DNA from: Ypsolopha sequella
Lineage: Eukaryota; Arthropoda; Insecta; Lepidoptera; Ypsolophidae
Assembly: GCA_934047225.1 (NCBI GenBank)
Contig: OW204001.1
Span: 14,554,201 to 14,618,200 of the forward strand
Length of the DNA: 64,000 nucleotides
Direction: 5' to 3'
Shown: positions 32,183-43,795 of the stretch, one piece after another
How positions within the stretch are numbered: position 1 is the stretch's first letter
Layout: each line of letters opens with the position of its first letter
The notes under the pieces: generated by a model
Told to the model about the DNA's origin: nothing
Seen by the model: only the letters and a program-made list of their open reading frames with translations
The model's database searches: none
Program-made: the position numbers and the translations under genes

Positions 32183-32347
32183 CTGGGCATGATGCGAGGC
32201 GAGTGCTGCCGGGGCGTCAGCGTCATGCAGCGCCAGGTAATCATGTGGAAACAGATCCTGGACTCTCTCCAAGTCTGAGAGCCGCGTCGCCCGCCGCCGC
32301 GCGCATCCGCCACCGACCAGCCGCTCATACTGTGCCAATCGCTCGAT
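32183..32347 (-). CDS. ARHGAP20: ARHGAP20-like RhoGAP, most 5' certain coding exon
   Basis: Acceptor GTCTTCAG, donor CAG/GTAAGG, 55 codons, phase 0 at both ends: IERLAQYERLVGGGCARRRA, then LERVQDLFPHDYLALHD and ends ASHHAQ. GC-rich relative to its surroundings, with Arg/Ala-rich composition. It joins the PH exon in frame. The start methionine is not here; the best candidate is Met-Met-His at 57447-57455, whose phase fits. Confidence 0.85.
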
Positions 32348-35257
32348 CTGAAGACAAGGAAACGATTATGTTAGTCTAATGTTTTTAATCATATTATTTT
32401 AACATTAAGACGTAATCTGAAATGAGATCAGATCACGTCATAAAAAATAATAAAATAAGGCAACATGGGTGACGCGAAAGAACCACGAAAAAAAATTAAC
32501 AAATGGTTATAGTAACTCTGGTCAATAGTCTGACCCACCGAAAGATGTCTCGCTAAGATAAAAAATCTAGGGTTTCTATTTGCCTAACTACTCTTCTGGG
32601 AGTCATAGACGTGTCGTATGATACATGCATCTAGTAACCGGTGTTTTCAGACCGAAACTTTGGTTTTCATCTGGTCTTCTCCAAAGGCCAATATTTTGCC
32701 CGTATTGCGGTAAGTGTGAAAACTGTATCAAAGGCAATTTTCCCGATGGTATATGCAGAGTGGTCTAGAGATAAATCAATACAAGGACCGGTTGCCACGG
32801 CATCTCTTTACAATAGGATTACATCGTATTAAGAGCGTTGCTACCTCCCTTTATGTTTACAACGCATGACCATTGAATCGTATCATACATCGAAGAGCTA
32901 TGAGAACGGGGAAATGAAGGTGTAATGTCTTCTGGCTTCCTTTGTATGCGACTATTATGGTTTATTAAAGGTATCTATTGAAATGGAACGATTCTAATCT
33001 GAATTCTCATCGGGTGTTCACATGCGTGGCTCCTTAGGGTTATTTCCCGGGCGAGACACGACGACGGACTGATGACGCCGTCAACCATGTCCATGACAAT
33101 GCTACTTATTACCACCTTACAATTTTATACAATCTAGCACTTCAATAGAAACAAGACTCTATTTATAGAGCTATAGAATTCAAGAGCTATGTATAGATCT
33201 CTTGGGGTCTTTATGTGACAAAGAGGTGCGTCTCGTGAGACTTAAACAATAATTGTTTCTCTGAATGCTATCTGTACTTCGATATCACGCTTCTTCAAGG
33301 CTTAGACAAGAACTTTAAAATACTCGTCACGTATTTTCATTGCTATGGCGAATACATTGTAAATATTAAAAACAACTTGATTTGTCTGTCGTAGTCAAAC
33401 AAAATTATTAACATGAGAATAAAACGGCTTTGAATTTTGAAATGAAATATAAGAAGAGAACAATATTTATTGCATTATTTGTAATGCTATATCCCCGCCA
33501 GTCAAATAAAGTAAGTTAAGGCCTTGCCTTTGGTATTTGCATGGATTTTTGCTTAAATATTGTGTCAACTACTGACCTTATGAATGTAAAACTCGCAGAC
33601 ATGTTTTTTCAGACCTCTATGTTTCCGTTTTTAAAATAGTATTACCTAATTGGACACATTTTACCCGACTGAATTTATTTTTGATAATTACGCCTTTTTA
33701 AGTTATAAATACATTTTTCGTCTATGTGGCTAGAATTTTATGTCTGAAACATGGTTTATTTTCCGTTGTCAAGACAAAAAACACCTACATCAAATATTTT
33801 TTCGGAATAACCAGAATAACTTTGAAAATTCACTGATTAAGCGTCCCCTCAGCGCACGAAGCGAGCATTGTAATGAAGATTAATGTAAATCTGACAATAT
33901 AATAAGTTCAAAATCACTCAATAGGATTGTTCTGTACCATGGACCAGGCCTTAATAAAATTTAAAAATATATTTTTTATGAAATGATGACGAAACTTTTG
34001 CTGTCGAAGTCCATCTTCCAACACCCGTGCCCGACCCACGTAGAGCGTTCAGTGAATCGTTAAATTAAATCATCAGAGTTGATGCCTTGATGGAAACAAA
34101 ATAAATCTAAATACTTAATACCACAGAGATATGATAATTAAAATTACGTATGACCTTTGTGAGGAGTCTTGGGCAAAGTTTTTTTTTTTTTTGTTTAATC
34201 CTCAAAAGCTGGCTTAGTAATTGATTTAATCGACGAACATGGGCGCGCAAAAAATGACAAGCCGATATTAAGACGCCATTACGGACAGACAGGTATGACG
34301 ACTAATTGCAGAGGTACATGACGTAGAGTTATTGTGGTGTAAATAATAGCATAGAGTGGTACACAACCGCCGATGGGCCCCTGATGTTCATTTAGACTGA
34401 CAGGCTGACAAGACCGTTAGCTGATTTTAATTTATATGGAGATTACACGCTTATTAATAACTGTAAACGCTTTGTTTTAAAAAACGCAAATTACATTTAG
34501 ACATGAAAAAATAAAAGAGGTTAAGACAATTGACGAATCGACAGATAGTTCATTTCGTGTAATTATTCCGAAGTGACAATATGCCTAGTCCAAATCACCT
34601 TAAGTGTTATTGTCATTTGAAATTTCCGCAGTAACTCGAACATTTATTATCACTGATTGGTTAGCGGTGTGCATTGAACGTCACTGATTAGCGAAATTGC
34701 AGCAAAATGCCATGTTATGAAAGCATGACCACAAGCCGTCATCGATACATGCCCCGACACCGATGGTCATCCATCTGGACACCGTATTGGACACTCTTGC
34801 GAACCGTTATGATATTACGAAGTATAGTAGGAACACGTGGTGCGCCATTGTACAGGAAAAAGTTAAGAAACGTTAGTAGAACACATTTTACATTTAAAAA
34901 AATCGATAAAAATTTGTAGTGAAAAAAAAATTTTGAAAGACGCAACTTAAAATATAATTTATGGTTATCCTATCCATTCCCATACGGAACAAACTCAAAA
35001 TAGTCCAAAATACTGAGATCAACAATAAAAATAACTTCGCGTGATCTTTTTGCCTTTTCTCTTCAGGTGACCAATTTTACGAAAATCTTTAAGTGGCTCT
35101 AACTTTTTTTTAATTAATGTAATAATGTAAAAATGTAACCAGTTCATAGTCTTTTGCAACCTATTAAAATTATTGGGGTTACTTTAAAAGTGACCCTGTT
35201 TGTGACAAAAAAACTATTTTAGCGTTCAGTGATACTTTTCTATTCTTTTTTACTCAC
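32348..35257. other. Presumed first intron, 3' part: no recognisable feature
   Basis: AT-rich, with poly-T near 34185. A GC-richer patch at 33035-33090 has no frame or splice context I can support. Confidence 0.45.
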
Positions 35258-35461
35258 CGACAAAACTTGCCTAAGTATATCAATAAAGCCGAGATACCAA
35301 GAATTTGGAGCATCACAAACACGCAAACGCAATCCGTGCCCCGTACTTGTACAAGAAACGCCACTTTCTACGACAAATATTTGCCCACTACGACAGCTTA
35401 GCTCGTAGATAACTGTCCTAACGTACAGATAAAGCATCGCACGGGCCCTTAATGCGTTTGC
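35258..35461 (-). CDS. Candidate alternative 5' exon of the RhoGAP gene (weak)
   Basis: Open for 68 codons, bounded by an AG (GTGCAG) and a perfect GTGAGT donor, phase 0 at both ends, so it would join the exon at 32347 in frame. An internal ATG begins MLYLYVRTVIYELSC and the segment ends DILRQVLS. Against it: no polypyrimidine tract before the AG, and the peptide resembles no domain I know. It could be an alternative first coding exon or chance. Confidence 0.22.
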
Positions 35462-35675
35462 CTGCACTTTTTACGTTTTATCTTGTATTTCAACATTTTC
35501 CGTTTCGAGGCACACCTAGACAGTAATTTAGTTCACATTAGTTTTGTGGCACGTGTAAATTTTATCAGTAAAAAAGAGTTTGGAATAAATATTTGGTTAT
35601 ATTAGCTACAATATAATTTTAAATATTATACATACCTTAGTAAAATAATATTGAGAACTTCAAATATATTTCGGC

Positions 35676-36323
35676 CTTTAGGCGATATGTAAAAGTTTTG
35701 GCGTCCCTGTTACCCCATATGCGAAAAAACCCTGAGTGCGAGAGGCAAAAAGTAGCAAAAAGTCGGTTTTTATTAATATAAAATGTACTAAAGTTGCTAT
35801 AAAAATTTCGTTTAACCAGCGGGCCTATTGTGTATCTCTAGTTGCCTTCTGGACTGGGTGTCTATCATCAAAAACATAGATATACTATCGAATTCCGATG
35901 TCCTAAGGATATTTTCGCACTTGAAGTGACGACACAGATTGTTAATAGTTCAATACCCACTAAAGGCAATTTTGAAATTTCAGTTTTTAGCTATGTTTTT
36001 GATGATAGGCACCTCGTGCAGTTGGCAACTAAAGATACAGAATAGGGGGGCAGGTCCTAGATACTGTTAAAAGCCATCTAATAAAATATAATTGCAGCCC
36101 ATACGTCATTCGGAATTGTCAAACCAGGAGAATTGGTGTCGAAAAAGACCTCATTTCAATAAATATTTCTATCGAGTCGAACTTCTCCAATCGCGTTTCT
36201 GTTTAACAGATCCCTAAAAAAAGATTACAAAAATAATATACTCTTTTATCAAAATAATACATTATTTATTGAAGTAGATATGCAAGTTCTAAAAGTATCT
36301 ATTTTTTTTCTGTAGCGCCTTAA
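35676..36323 (+). mobile_element. TTAA-type MITE, family 2 (long copy)
   Basis: Left end TTTAGGCGATATGTAAAAGT followed by TTTGGCGTCCC; right end GTAGCGCCTTAA. Shares AGTGCGAGAGGCAAAAAGTA, GACCTCATTTCAATAA and TCTCCAATCGCGTTTCTGTT with the copies at 9.9 and 43.4 kb. Longer than the ~430-bp relatives. Confidence 0.65.
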
Positions 36324-37284
36324 TTGGACCGTATAATCACAATCACATTAGCCAAGTAGTAAAAATTGGTATGTTACTAGAAGAGCAAATAGGTTAAGCT
36401 CACTAGGGCCGAAATAGGTACATTTCAAGTTTTTGTATATTATATCTTGCTAAAATAAAAAGCTCATCAAAATGAATTAGATATTTATTAAAAAACGTTT
36501 TTAATGGTACGGATTTCGAGGTTTTCACAAATTTTTGCAACAGATGCAATCAATTTACCAACTACAAACACTGTAATCTTTTTACAAACTACTTCAACAC
36601 AATGACACCTGTAGACTTGTAAATTGCAGCAGATGAAACGGTCGATGTCAAAGATAGATTGTTTAGAAGCACAACACGCAATTACGTAAGCTCAATCACC
36701 CAGTAAGCACCAGTAACAGTTTAAAATGGATGGAGGAAGGAGTGCGCGCAACTTGTAATTATGATGCTAACACTTTTCTACACACCGGTAAATTACAGGC
36801 CAAAGCAATTTTAACACTGATGTAAGTACTTGCCTATATGACATAATCTAGAATGATTACTTATTACTTAAGGCGTTCGTTGTTCCTTGAACAACGTGGT
36901 TCCCCCATTTTGAAATAATCGTATGGATTCGAATGAAACGCAGCTATAATTTTGTAATATAACCCATATTTACTAAAGAATTGTATTGACCTGATAACTA
37001 CAAAAGGATATCATGATCGTAAGTGCAATTTTCCACGATTTTTATTTTCTGAGCCTACCCATTTTCGCAAATGTTTTTTTTAACAGTGCGTCCATAAATC
37101 ACATGACACTTTTTATAAAACCCCCCACTCCCCTAGTGAGACTTTGGTGACATACTTATCGACCCCCTCCTCCCCCCTAACTGTGTACGTGTATCTTAAT
37201 TATTCAAATTGCTTTACTATATTATTTCAATGGATAATAAGTTTATTTAAGAAGAAATTATTATTAATCAAACAATAAAATAAC
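36324..37284. other. Intronic sequence without feature
   Basis: AT-rich with a C-rich patch (37120-37180). Nothing I can support. Confidence 0.45.
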
Positions 37285-37600
37285 TTAAGGTGGCTCCGTC
37301 GGAATAATTAGCAACTCGATTCGTGGTGGTTGAAATTTCGAACAAAACCTTATTAAAATAAAGTCCTTATCAGCTCGCACTGCATCATGGCTGTTACGTC
37401 AGTCGCTGCGGCTGACAAGTGCGAAAATAGTGTGTTTTTAATTTATTTTATCCAAAATAAAATGAATTTCCAAGAACTGAGAAAACCAAATCATTATATA
37501 TTATTTTGTCTAGAAGTTTATAAATTTTCATACTGTTTCGATAAAAACTGCAGCAGTTATGTTGTTACAAGTGAACAAAAACTCGAGAAATAAGGGTAAA
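37285..37600 (+). mobile_element. Diverged family 1 MITE copy
   Basis: TTAAGGTGGCTCCGTCGG at the left, then TTAGCAACTCGAT, ATCAGCTCGCACTGCATCAT and GGCTGTTACG, aligning with the 52.7 kb copy. The right end is not recognisable. Confidence 0.5.
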
Positions 37601-37851
37601 CTTAGAATATTCTTGCTTCACTTCTGTATGTTATAATGAAATTCAGGAAAAACCACATCACCATCTGTATCATACAGATTACTATGTATTTATCTTCTGT
37701 TGAAAAATACTATAGTTACCGTATAAAATGGTTACCAAGTTACTTAGTTCAAGGTCCTTGGCGTTGGTAGAAACCTTAAATAACATTAAAATAATTAAAA
37801 AAAAAAGGGGACTAAAATAAATGAATCTAAACTAAACTAAACTTAAAATAT

Positions 37852-38679
37852 TTACATAAGGTAGAAAATGCTGGCCAAATCGTCGCCGTCGCTGGAGAGG
37901 GTGCCCAAAAGGCTGGCGGCGTTGCCACGCTGGATGGCCAGGCTTATTCTTTGGCCAAAATAGGCCCCAGCCCTTCGGTCACCTGAAGCGTCGACCAGGC
38001 GCGACGAAATTTCTTTATAAAGTCGCCGCGCGTCCGGCCCCCACGGTCCGAGGGTCTCTACGCCAAATGGCATGAATATATAACCCTCGCCCAGAGCTTT
38101 GTATGTATCACGCTTGTGTTTTTCTGCCGTAGCAGCCGCCGCACCTGCCTTGGTGGCGGTCACCCGAATATGGGACGCTGCCATTGTATCGACACATGTA
38201 GCGTCCCATACCAAGGACCGCCCATTTTTCCAAGGAATGAGCGTCATTCCGTCGGGCCGCTTGCCGTCGTCGCGTATCAGACCATTCGGCTCTAATATTG
38301 CTGGCACGTTCGCGCTGGAAAGGGCCCGACGGATGACGTCATTTAAAGCGGCATGGCGCGGCAGGCGCCCGGCACTACGCTGACAGGATAGGCCGTGGTG
38401 GCCGAGCTGGTCGACACTTTTTCCGCAGCGGCAACGATGTGGCTCGTTTGTTTTGGCTCCAACTCTCAAACCAACGGCCAAGCTGAAGGTTGTCCTCTCC
38501 AACAGCGTCCCGATGTTGGCAGAAGGCAATGCATTTAACCAGTATCCCGACTCAGGTTCACTGGTCGCCAAAAGACGAGCTCGCTCTGCAGGGTTTATTG
38601 CAGTTTCCAATAGGTTCATTTGAACCTGTCTACAGAGCGGCTCGTCCCAGAGTCTTTGTGAAACCGGATTAGTCGGGAT
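37852..38679 (-). pseudogene. 5'-truncated retrotransposon protein: zinc knuckle plus PD-(D/E)xK-like nuclease
   Basis: A GC-rich (unlike its surroundings) open frame of about 275 codons ending at TAA (37852-37854). Upstream of the first Met (38617-38619) the frame stays open to about 38679 (NPVSQRLWDEPLCRQVQ). CRCGKSVDQLGHHGLSC is a CCHC zinc knuckle. RPDGMTLIPWKNGRSLVWDA with CVD and the later Lys-containing helix (TKAGAAAATAEKHKRDTY) has the layout of a PD-(D/E)xK restriction-like endonuclease. This combination is the C-terminal end of RLE-type non-LTR elements. The typical upstream reverse transcriptase is absent, consistent with 5' truncation. The 3' UTR (TTTAGTTTAGTTTAGATTC) is shared with 56490-56600. 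Confidence 0.75.
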
Positions 38680-39030
38680 ATTATTTCAATCAATTTTATT
38701 ATCTTAACCACATGAATTCAAATGATCGTACATAAATTATTGTGATTCATGTGAAGTAACAACCTATTACCCAAAATCATTGAAATGTAAAATGTCACGT
38801 AATTTGTTTTCCCCCTTCCCCTTCGTATCACCTTAGTAACAGACAACGACTACCCCCCCCCCCAATTCCAGTCACGTGATTTAAGGACGTCCCCATAACT
38901 AACCTCTTTTCTTATATGCGACCTTAATTCCTTAGTCAAGTATCTTTGAAAACTTGATAAGTTGCATAGCTATTACAGGATCAAATTTAAAGTGGAACTA
39001 CGAAGAGAAAAACAAACAAGACTATGCTTA

Positions 39031-39386
39031 AAAATAAACTTTTAACAAAAAAATAGTAACCGACTTCAATAGTAACAGCAGTCATTCACTAAAAAGTTAA
39101 TAATAATTCTATAAAGACCGATGGTACCGAAGCAACACTTTTGCCGAATTCTTTCTTCCTGAAACGTTATGTTATCTAGAAGTCGGCGTTCTTATATTGG
39201 TTTTTATGTTGCTAGATCGTAGGAAATACGCCGACTTCTAGATAACATAATGTTTCAGGAAGAAAGAAGTCGGCAAAAGTGTTGCTTCGGTACCATCGGT
39301 CTTTATAGAATTATTATTAACTTTTTAGTGAATGACTGCTGTTACTATTGAAGTCGGTTACTATTTTTTTGTTAAAAGTTTATTTT
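39031..39386. mobile_element. Near-perfect hairpin, 159-bp arms and 38-bp loop
   Basis: Left arm 39031-39189 and right arm 39228-39386 are reverse complements almost base for base (outer edge AAATAAACTTTTAACAAAAA, inner edge GAAGTCGGCGT). The ACCGACTTC / GAAGTCGGT motif at the outer part also ends the neighbouring repeat near 40128. Likely the 5' foldback end of a larger element reaching 40135. Confidence 0.8.
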
Positions 39387-39399
39387 ATTTCACATTTTT

Positions 39400-40135
39400 T
39401 AGTGTTGCTGGGTTAAATTGTGAAACATGGGTAGTTCTTGCAAACGTGGTTATAATATGAAACGAAGTTCAAGTGAGTATAAGTAGCTATGTTTGAGTAG
39501 CTTCCTGCTATCAATCTCGAGTTATGTGCTGTCATTCGTTAAAGAGTTCTATGGTGATGAAGCCAAGATCGAAGGTCCGGTGGGTACACTGGCAATTTTC
39601 AAGCAATGACCTGCAATGAGCACCATAACACAAACTGATTGCCGCAATCCAAAATTATGTGCTGTCATCCGTTGAGGAGTTCTATGGTGATGAAGCCAGG
39701 ATCGAAGGTCAGGTGGGTATTCTGGTAATCTCCAAGTAATACCCTTGAATTAGCACCCTAACGCAGTGATTGCCGCAATCTCGAGTTATGTGCTCTGATC
39801 CGCTGAGGAGTTCTAAGGTGAATATGGTGATGAAGCCAGGATCGAAGGTCAGGTGGAAGAATGATGATTTTCAAGTAATACCTTGTAATCAGCACCCAGG
39901 TACAAAGCGATTACCCTCAATTTCGAGAGGTATGCTGTCATTTTCTGAGGAGTTCCACTGCCTATCTCTGAAGACCTTCATCAGATCATGACCAAACCCA
40001 AAATGGGACCTACCTGGAAGTACACTCTTTCATCAGAAATGACGGAGTTATGGAGTAACAACGCCAAAAAAAAAAAAAAAAAAAAACATACAGTCGAATT
40101 GAGAACCGCCTCCTTTTTGAAGTCGGTTAAAAAGG
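39400..40135 (+). mobile_element. Repeat with 3-4 internal ~130-bp tandem units and GAAGTCGGTTAAAAA end
   Basis: Units starting TTATGTGCT at 39522, 39656 and 39786, with a decayed fourth near 39929, share GAGGAGTTCTATGGTGATGA, AGCCAGGATCGAAGGTC and AGTGATTGCCGCAATC. Then comes a poly-A run (40063-40086) and GAATTGAGAACCGCCTCCTT with the terminus GAAGTCGGTTAAAAA, an end I associate with a common lepidopteran repeat. No coding role. Together with the preceding hairpin this may be one ~1.1-kb element. Confidence 0.6.
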
Positions 40136-40922
40136 AAAAACGATAATATAAAGCTGGTTAAGCAACTTCTCGTAATATTTGTAAATGGGAAACTCCGCAA
40201 GAATTCTAAATTGACAAGTTTCTATGTAAACGCCATTTGGCTTGGCCTCTTGGACCTTGAACATAATCACTATTAATCACAGATTAATTATGTATCTCAT
40301 GCTTGACAGGAAACGTCTAATGATTACGAAATTTTTTCTGTGTAATAAGACCATTTATGAAATCAATATGTATATTGTAAACGTAACAACTTCGTGTCCT
40401 AATTACAAAATCTCCTTGTTACGATTACAAATAAACTATATAAATATATACCTAATTACCTACCTAGCAGTCTGACAAAACTAACAACAAAACCAAATAT
40501 TTAATACCTAAACCGAGATATATTTCAACACATTATGTTCAGAAATATAGGATTTCTGTTTCATAAAAGAACCAAAATTTAAACCCTTTTTTCTGCTATA
40601 GCTATAAGCTATAGGGGAGTATATGTAGTTCTTATTAACAACATCAAAAACGTTGTTTGTCAAGTTCGACGTAACAATAATACAGTGTGTCCCGCGATAA
40701 AGTTCACAGACGAAAAGGGGTGAAACTAGAACAAAATTGACAGACAAAAAAAAAAGAGAAAATCCTTAGAATAAGGAATACAAAAGAAAATCATTGTTAT
40801 ATAAATTGACGTTTTAGTTTTTTGTTGCCCAACAAGGACTCTATGTATAAAATATGTCATAACTTTTGATCTATCGCGAATAATGCAATAAAATTAAATC
40901 GATATAAAATATCGATACCTAG

Positions 40923-41418
40923 AAAGGAGACTGGGCGAAAGTGGTCTATAGACCAACAGATATGCAGTATTTTTTTTTAGGAATTACACATTTAGACGGT
41001 ATTTTTTGTTATGACGTCATCGAAATTTGACCCGACAGTTTTGAGATATTTCAAGTCAAATATTTTAGTTTTATTATTTTACTTTAATTAAGTATTTTTA
41101 TTACAATAATGTTATAATAAAGTAAGGAACTTATAAGAACTCCGATTTTGCAATTTATTACATTTTTGACTGCAATGACGCCGAACTAAGAACTATAAAT
41201 AAGTGGCCTGTTATACTAGCGTTGGTAAACGCTTTGCCTTGTCTTTGAAGACGCCGACGCCACCTCTTTCTGTCCGAAAAGTACCGAAAATACTGTCGGG
41301 TCAGATTTTGATGCCCTTTCGCACAGAGGTGTAGTTGGGGTTACCTAATGTAAAAACCACAATATTATATCTGTTGGTTCATAGACCACTTTCCATACAA
41401 AAAAGAACAGTCTCCTTT
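40923..41418. mobile_element. 496-bp MITE with AAAGGAGACTG ends
   Basis: AAAGGAGACTG(G)GCGAAAGT and GTGGTCTATAGACCAACAGA at the left are inverted at 41360-41418. The interior is AT-rich plus a short GC-richer part (41230-41310). Non-autonomous. Confidence 0.7.
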
Positions 41419-42961
41419 GTACCTGTTACTAAGTAGGGGTTATTTTTTCTAGATAACACTGTTTTAAACCGGTTCTAGAGCTAAATAGTTTTTAACAAGA
41501 TCTCTTTGTTATTATTTTGACTGCTTCGGCAAAATGTAACGAATCTACCAAAATAATATGATAGATAATAAAACATTTATTGTATAAAATAATGACATAC
41601 TTATCACGATGAAGACATGCCAACTAAAAAAAACTGCGGGCTCACTTCTCGGCCTTTGCAATGGTAGTAAGAGTGGGTCAGAAAAGGTACCTTCATAGGG
41701 TATGTGTCACTCACAGATGTTGCGTAAAAGAAGGCAGGTGAGGAAAGTTTAACGTGTCGGTACTCTTACCCTCTATTGACTCTTGTTAGAAGGCCGTAAA
41801 GGGCAGTTTACGTTGATGGAGACAAATTGCAAGTTGGGTGCTGTCAGGCTGTAAAGTAGGTGATCAGTACAAATTACGCAATAAGTACTTATGAAGAGTA
41901 TTTGCATTGTCAGCGCCACAACATCATTCAGTTGATTAATTATTTATTATTTTTCTGTCACGCGATGTATTTTTATTAAGATATAGATATTTCATGATTT
42001 TACAGATAAAGTCATAATGTTTTAATTAAATTGCGCTTAAGATTTATTATTTAACTTTTATGCAAGTAAAATTCCAACAATCAGATTGTAATCACCTTAT
42101 GTTCCAATTTTATGGTCATGTAATATTGTTTCCAAGTAATGTAAGTAGGTTTCCCTTTATAAACGACCTCTTTACTTCGACATAAAACCTTCTTTCAGCG
42201 CCATAATTAAAGCTACATTACGTCTTGACAGAAAGTAAAACACGTCGAACCTCATTAACGGTTTAAATTCGAATGATTCGAATTTCATTTCAACGGCATG
42301 TGGGTACTTACGATTTCCGAGAATGCAATTGGGGCGTGATTCATCGAAGGCGCATGCATGAGCGATCGGAACAAGGATGCTTGTGCGCATGAATTGACCC
42401 CGGATTTGAAAGGTTATGGGGTTTTAGGCGTGGTTTTGCATGGCGTTTATGTGTTGATGCTAGAGTTACAAATGTAAAAGGTAAGCCTTCCTTGGATTTT
42501 CCTGAAAGTATTTAGGCTATGTTCCAATTCGAGTGCAATGCTATACCTTTCTCCTCTACCAAAACATACAATAAGGGGCAATCATACTGTCAAGCACAAT
42601 TACATTTTATTTCAGTTTTGGACCTTACCGTTAGCAATTACGTCCAATAAGTTTTGTCTCGGAAGCTTTTGCGAGTATTGCTAAATTGATGTATTTTGTA
42701 AAAAATATCCACACAATTTTAGAAAAATAATAATTTTATCTCAAGGTACCAAAAGTCTTATTTATTATTGTAGACACCCGGAACTGACGAACAGTTCCAA
42801 ATCCGATATGAAAGCGATATCATCCTATCGTATCGATACCTAGAGAGGTGAAGTTCGTTCGTCTGATGACACACATTCCGACTTGCAAGATCGTATCTGG
42901 ATAGGGGCGGCCAGTCATGATGCTTTAGCAGAGTGTAGCTGATGTCAAAGTTCACTATGCG
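41419..42961. other. Intronic sequence without feature
   Basis: AT-rich; no repeated module, inverted repeat or exon-like segment found. Confidence 0.4.
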
Positions 42962-43369
42962 AATTTATTTTTGTCACTGTCACTCCAAGCGAAAAATCAC
43001 GCAGTGCGGGAGGGGCGGATTCAGGGCAAAAGGGAAAAAGGTTGGTTTTATATATTTATTAAAAAAACTAAAATAGCTAGCAAAATTTCAAATAACAAAT
43101 CTCTTGATATTGTTGGAACACACGTAATAAAATATGTTTGAGTTCTTTACATGGTTCCTATTTGTCAAACGAGGAGAAAAACTGTGTTTGAAGACCTCAT
43201 TTCAACGATTATTTCTATCGAGGAAAATTTATCCAAGCATGTTTTCCAATTTCAAAACCCTAGATTATATAGTCCAATTGCATATACCAAAAATGTATTA
43301 ATAATTTCCGTGTATTTCATGAAATACATAGAAAAGAAACACCCGTATTTTTTTCGTATATCGCCTTAA
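42962..43369 (+). mobile_element. TTAA-type MITE, family 2
   Basis: Contains CACGCAGTGCGGGAGGGGCGG, TTTGTCAAACGAGGAGAAAA and GACCTCATTTCAACGATTAT; right end CGCCTTAA at 43366-43369, shared with the next copy. Left end degraded. Confidence 0.62.
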
Positions 43370-43795
43370 GACGCTACGGGAAAAAATCTTCACTTTTAGA
43401 ACTTGCATATCAACTTCAGTGAAGAAGGTACTATTTTGATAAAATAGAATATTATTTTTGGAATCTTTTTCTAGGGATCTGTTAAACAGAAACGTGATTG
43501 GAGAAATTCGGCTCGATAAAAATATTTATTGAAATGAGGTCCTTTTCAACACCATTTCTCCTAGTTTGACAATTTGGAATGACATATGGACTACGATTAT
43601 ACCTTATTAGAATGGTTTTAACAGTATACCTGGTGAAACATCATCATATTCATCATTCATCAGCATCTTGAGTACTTTTTATATTAATAAAAAACCGACA
43701 TTTTGCTACTTTTCCTCGAATCAGTCCTTCTCGCACTGAGGATTTTTTCGCATATAGAGTAACTGGGACGCTAAAACATTTACATATCGCCTTAA
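43366..43795 (-). mobile_element. TTAA-bounded MITE, family 2 (inverted neighbour)
   Basis: TTAAGACGCTACGGGAAAAA at the left and ACATATCGCCTTAA at the right (TTAA 43792-43795). Carries CTTTTTCTAGGGATCTGTTA, GGAGAAATTCGGCTCGAT and TCTCGCACTGAGGATTTTTT in reverse of the 35.7 kb copy. It abuts the previous copy tail to tail at one common TTAA. Confidence 0.7.
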
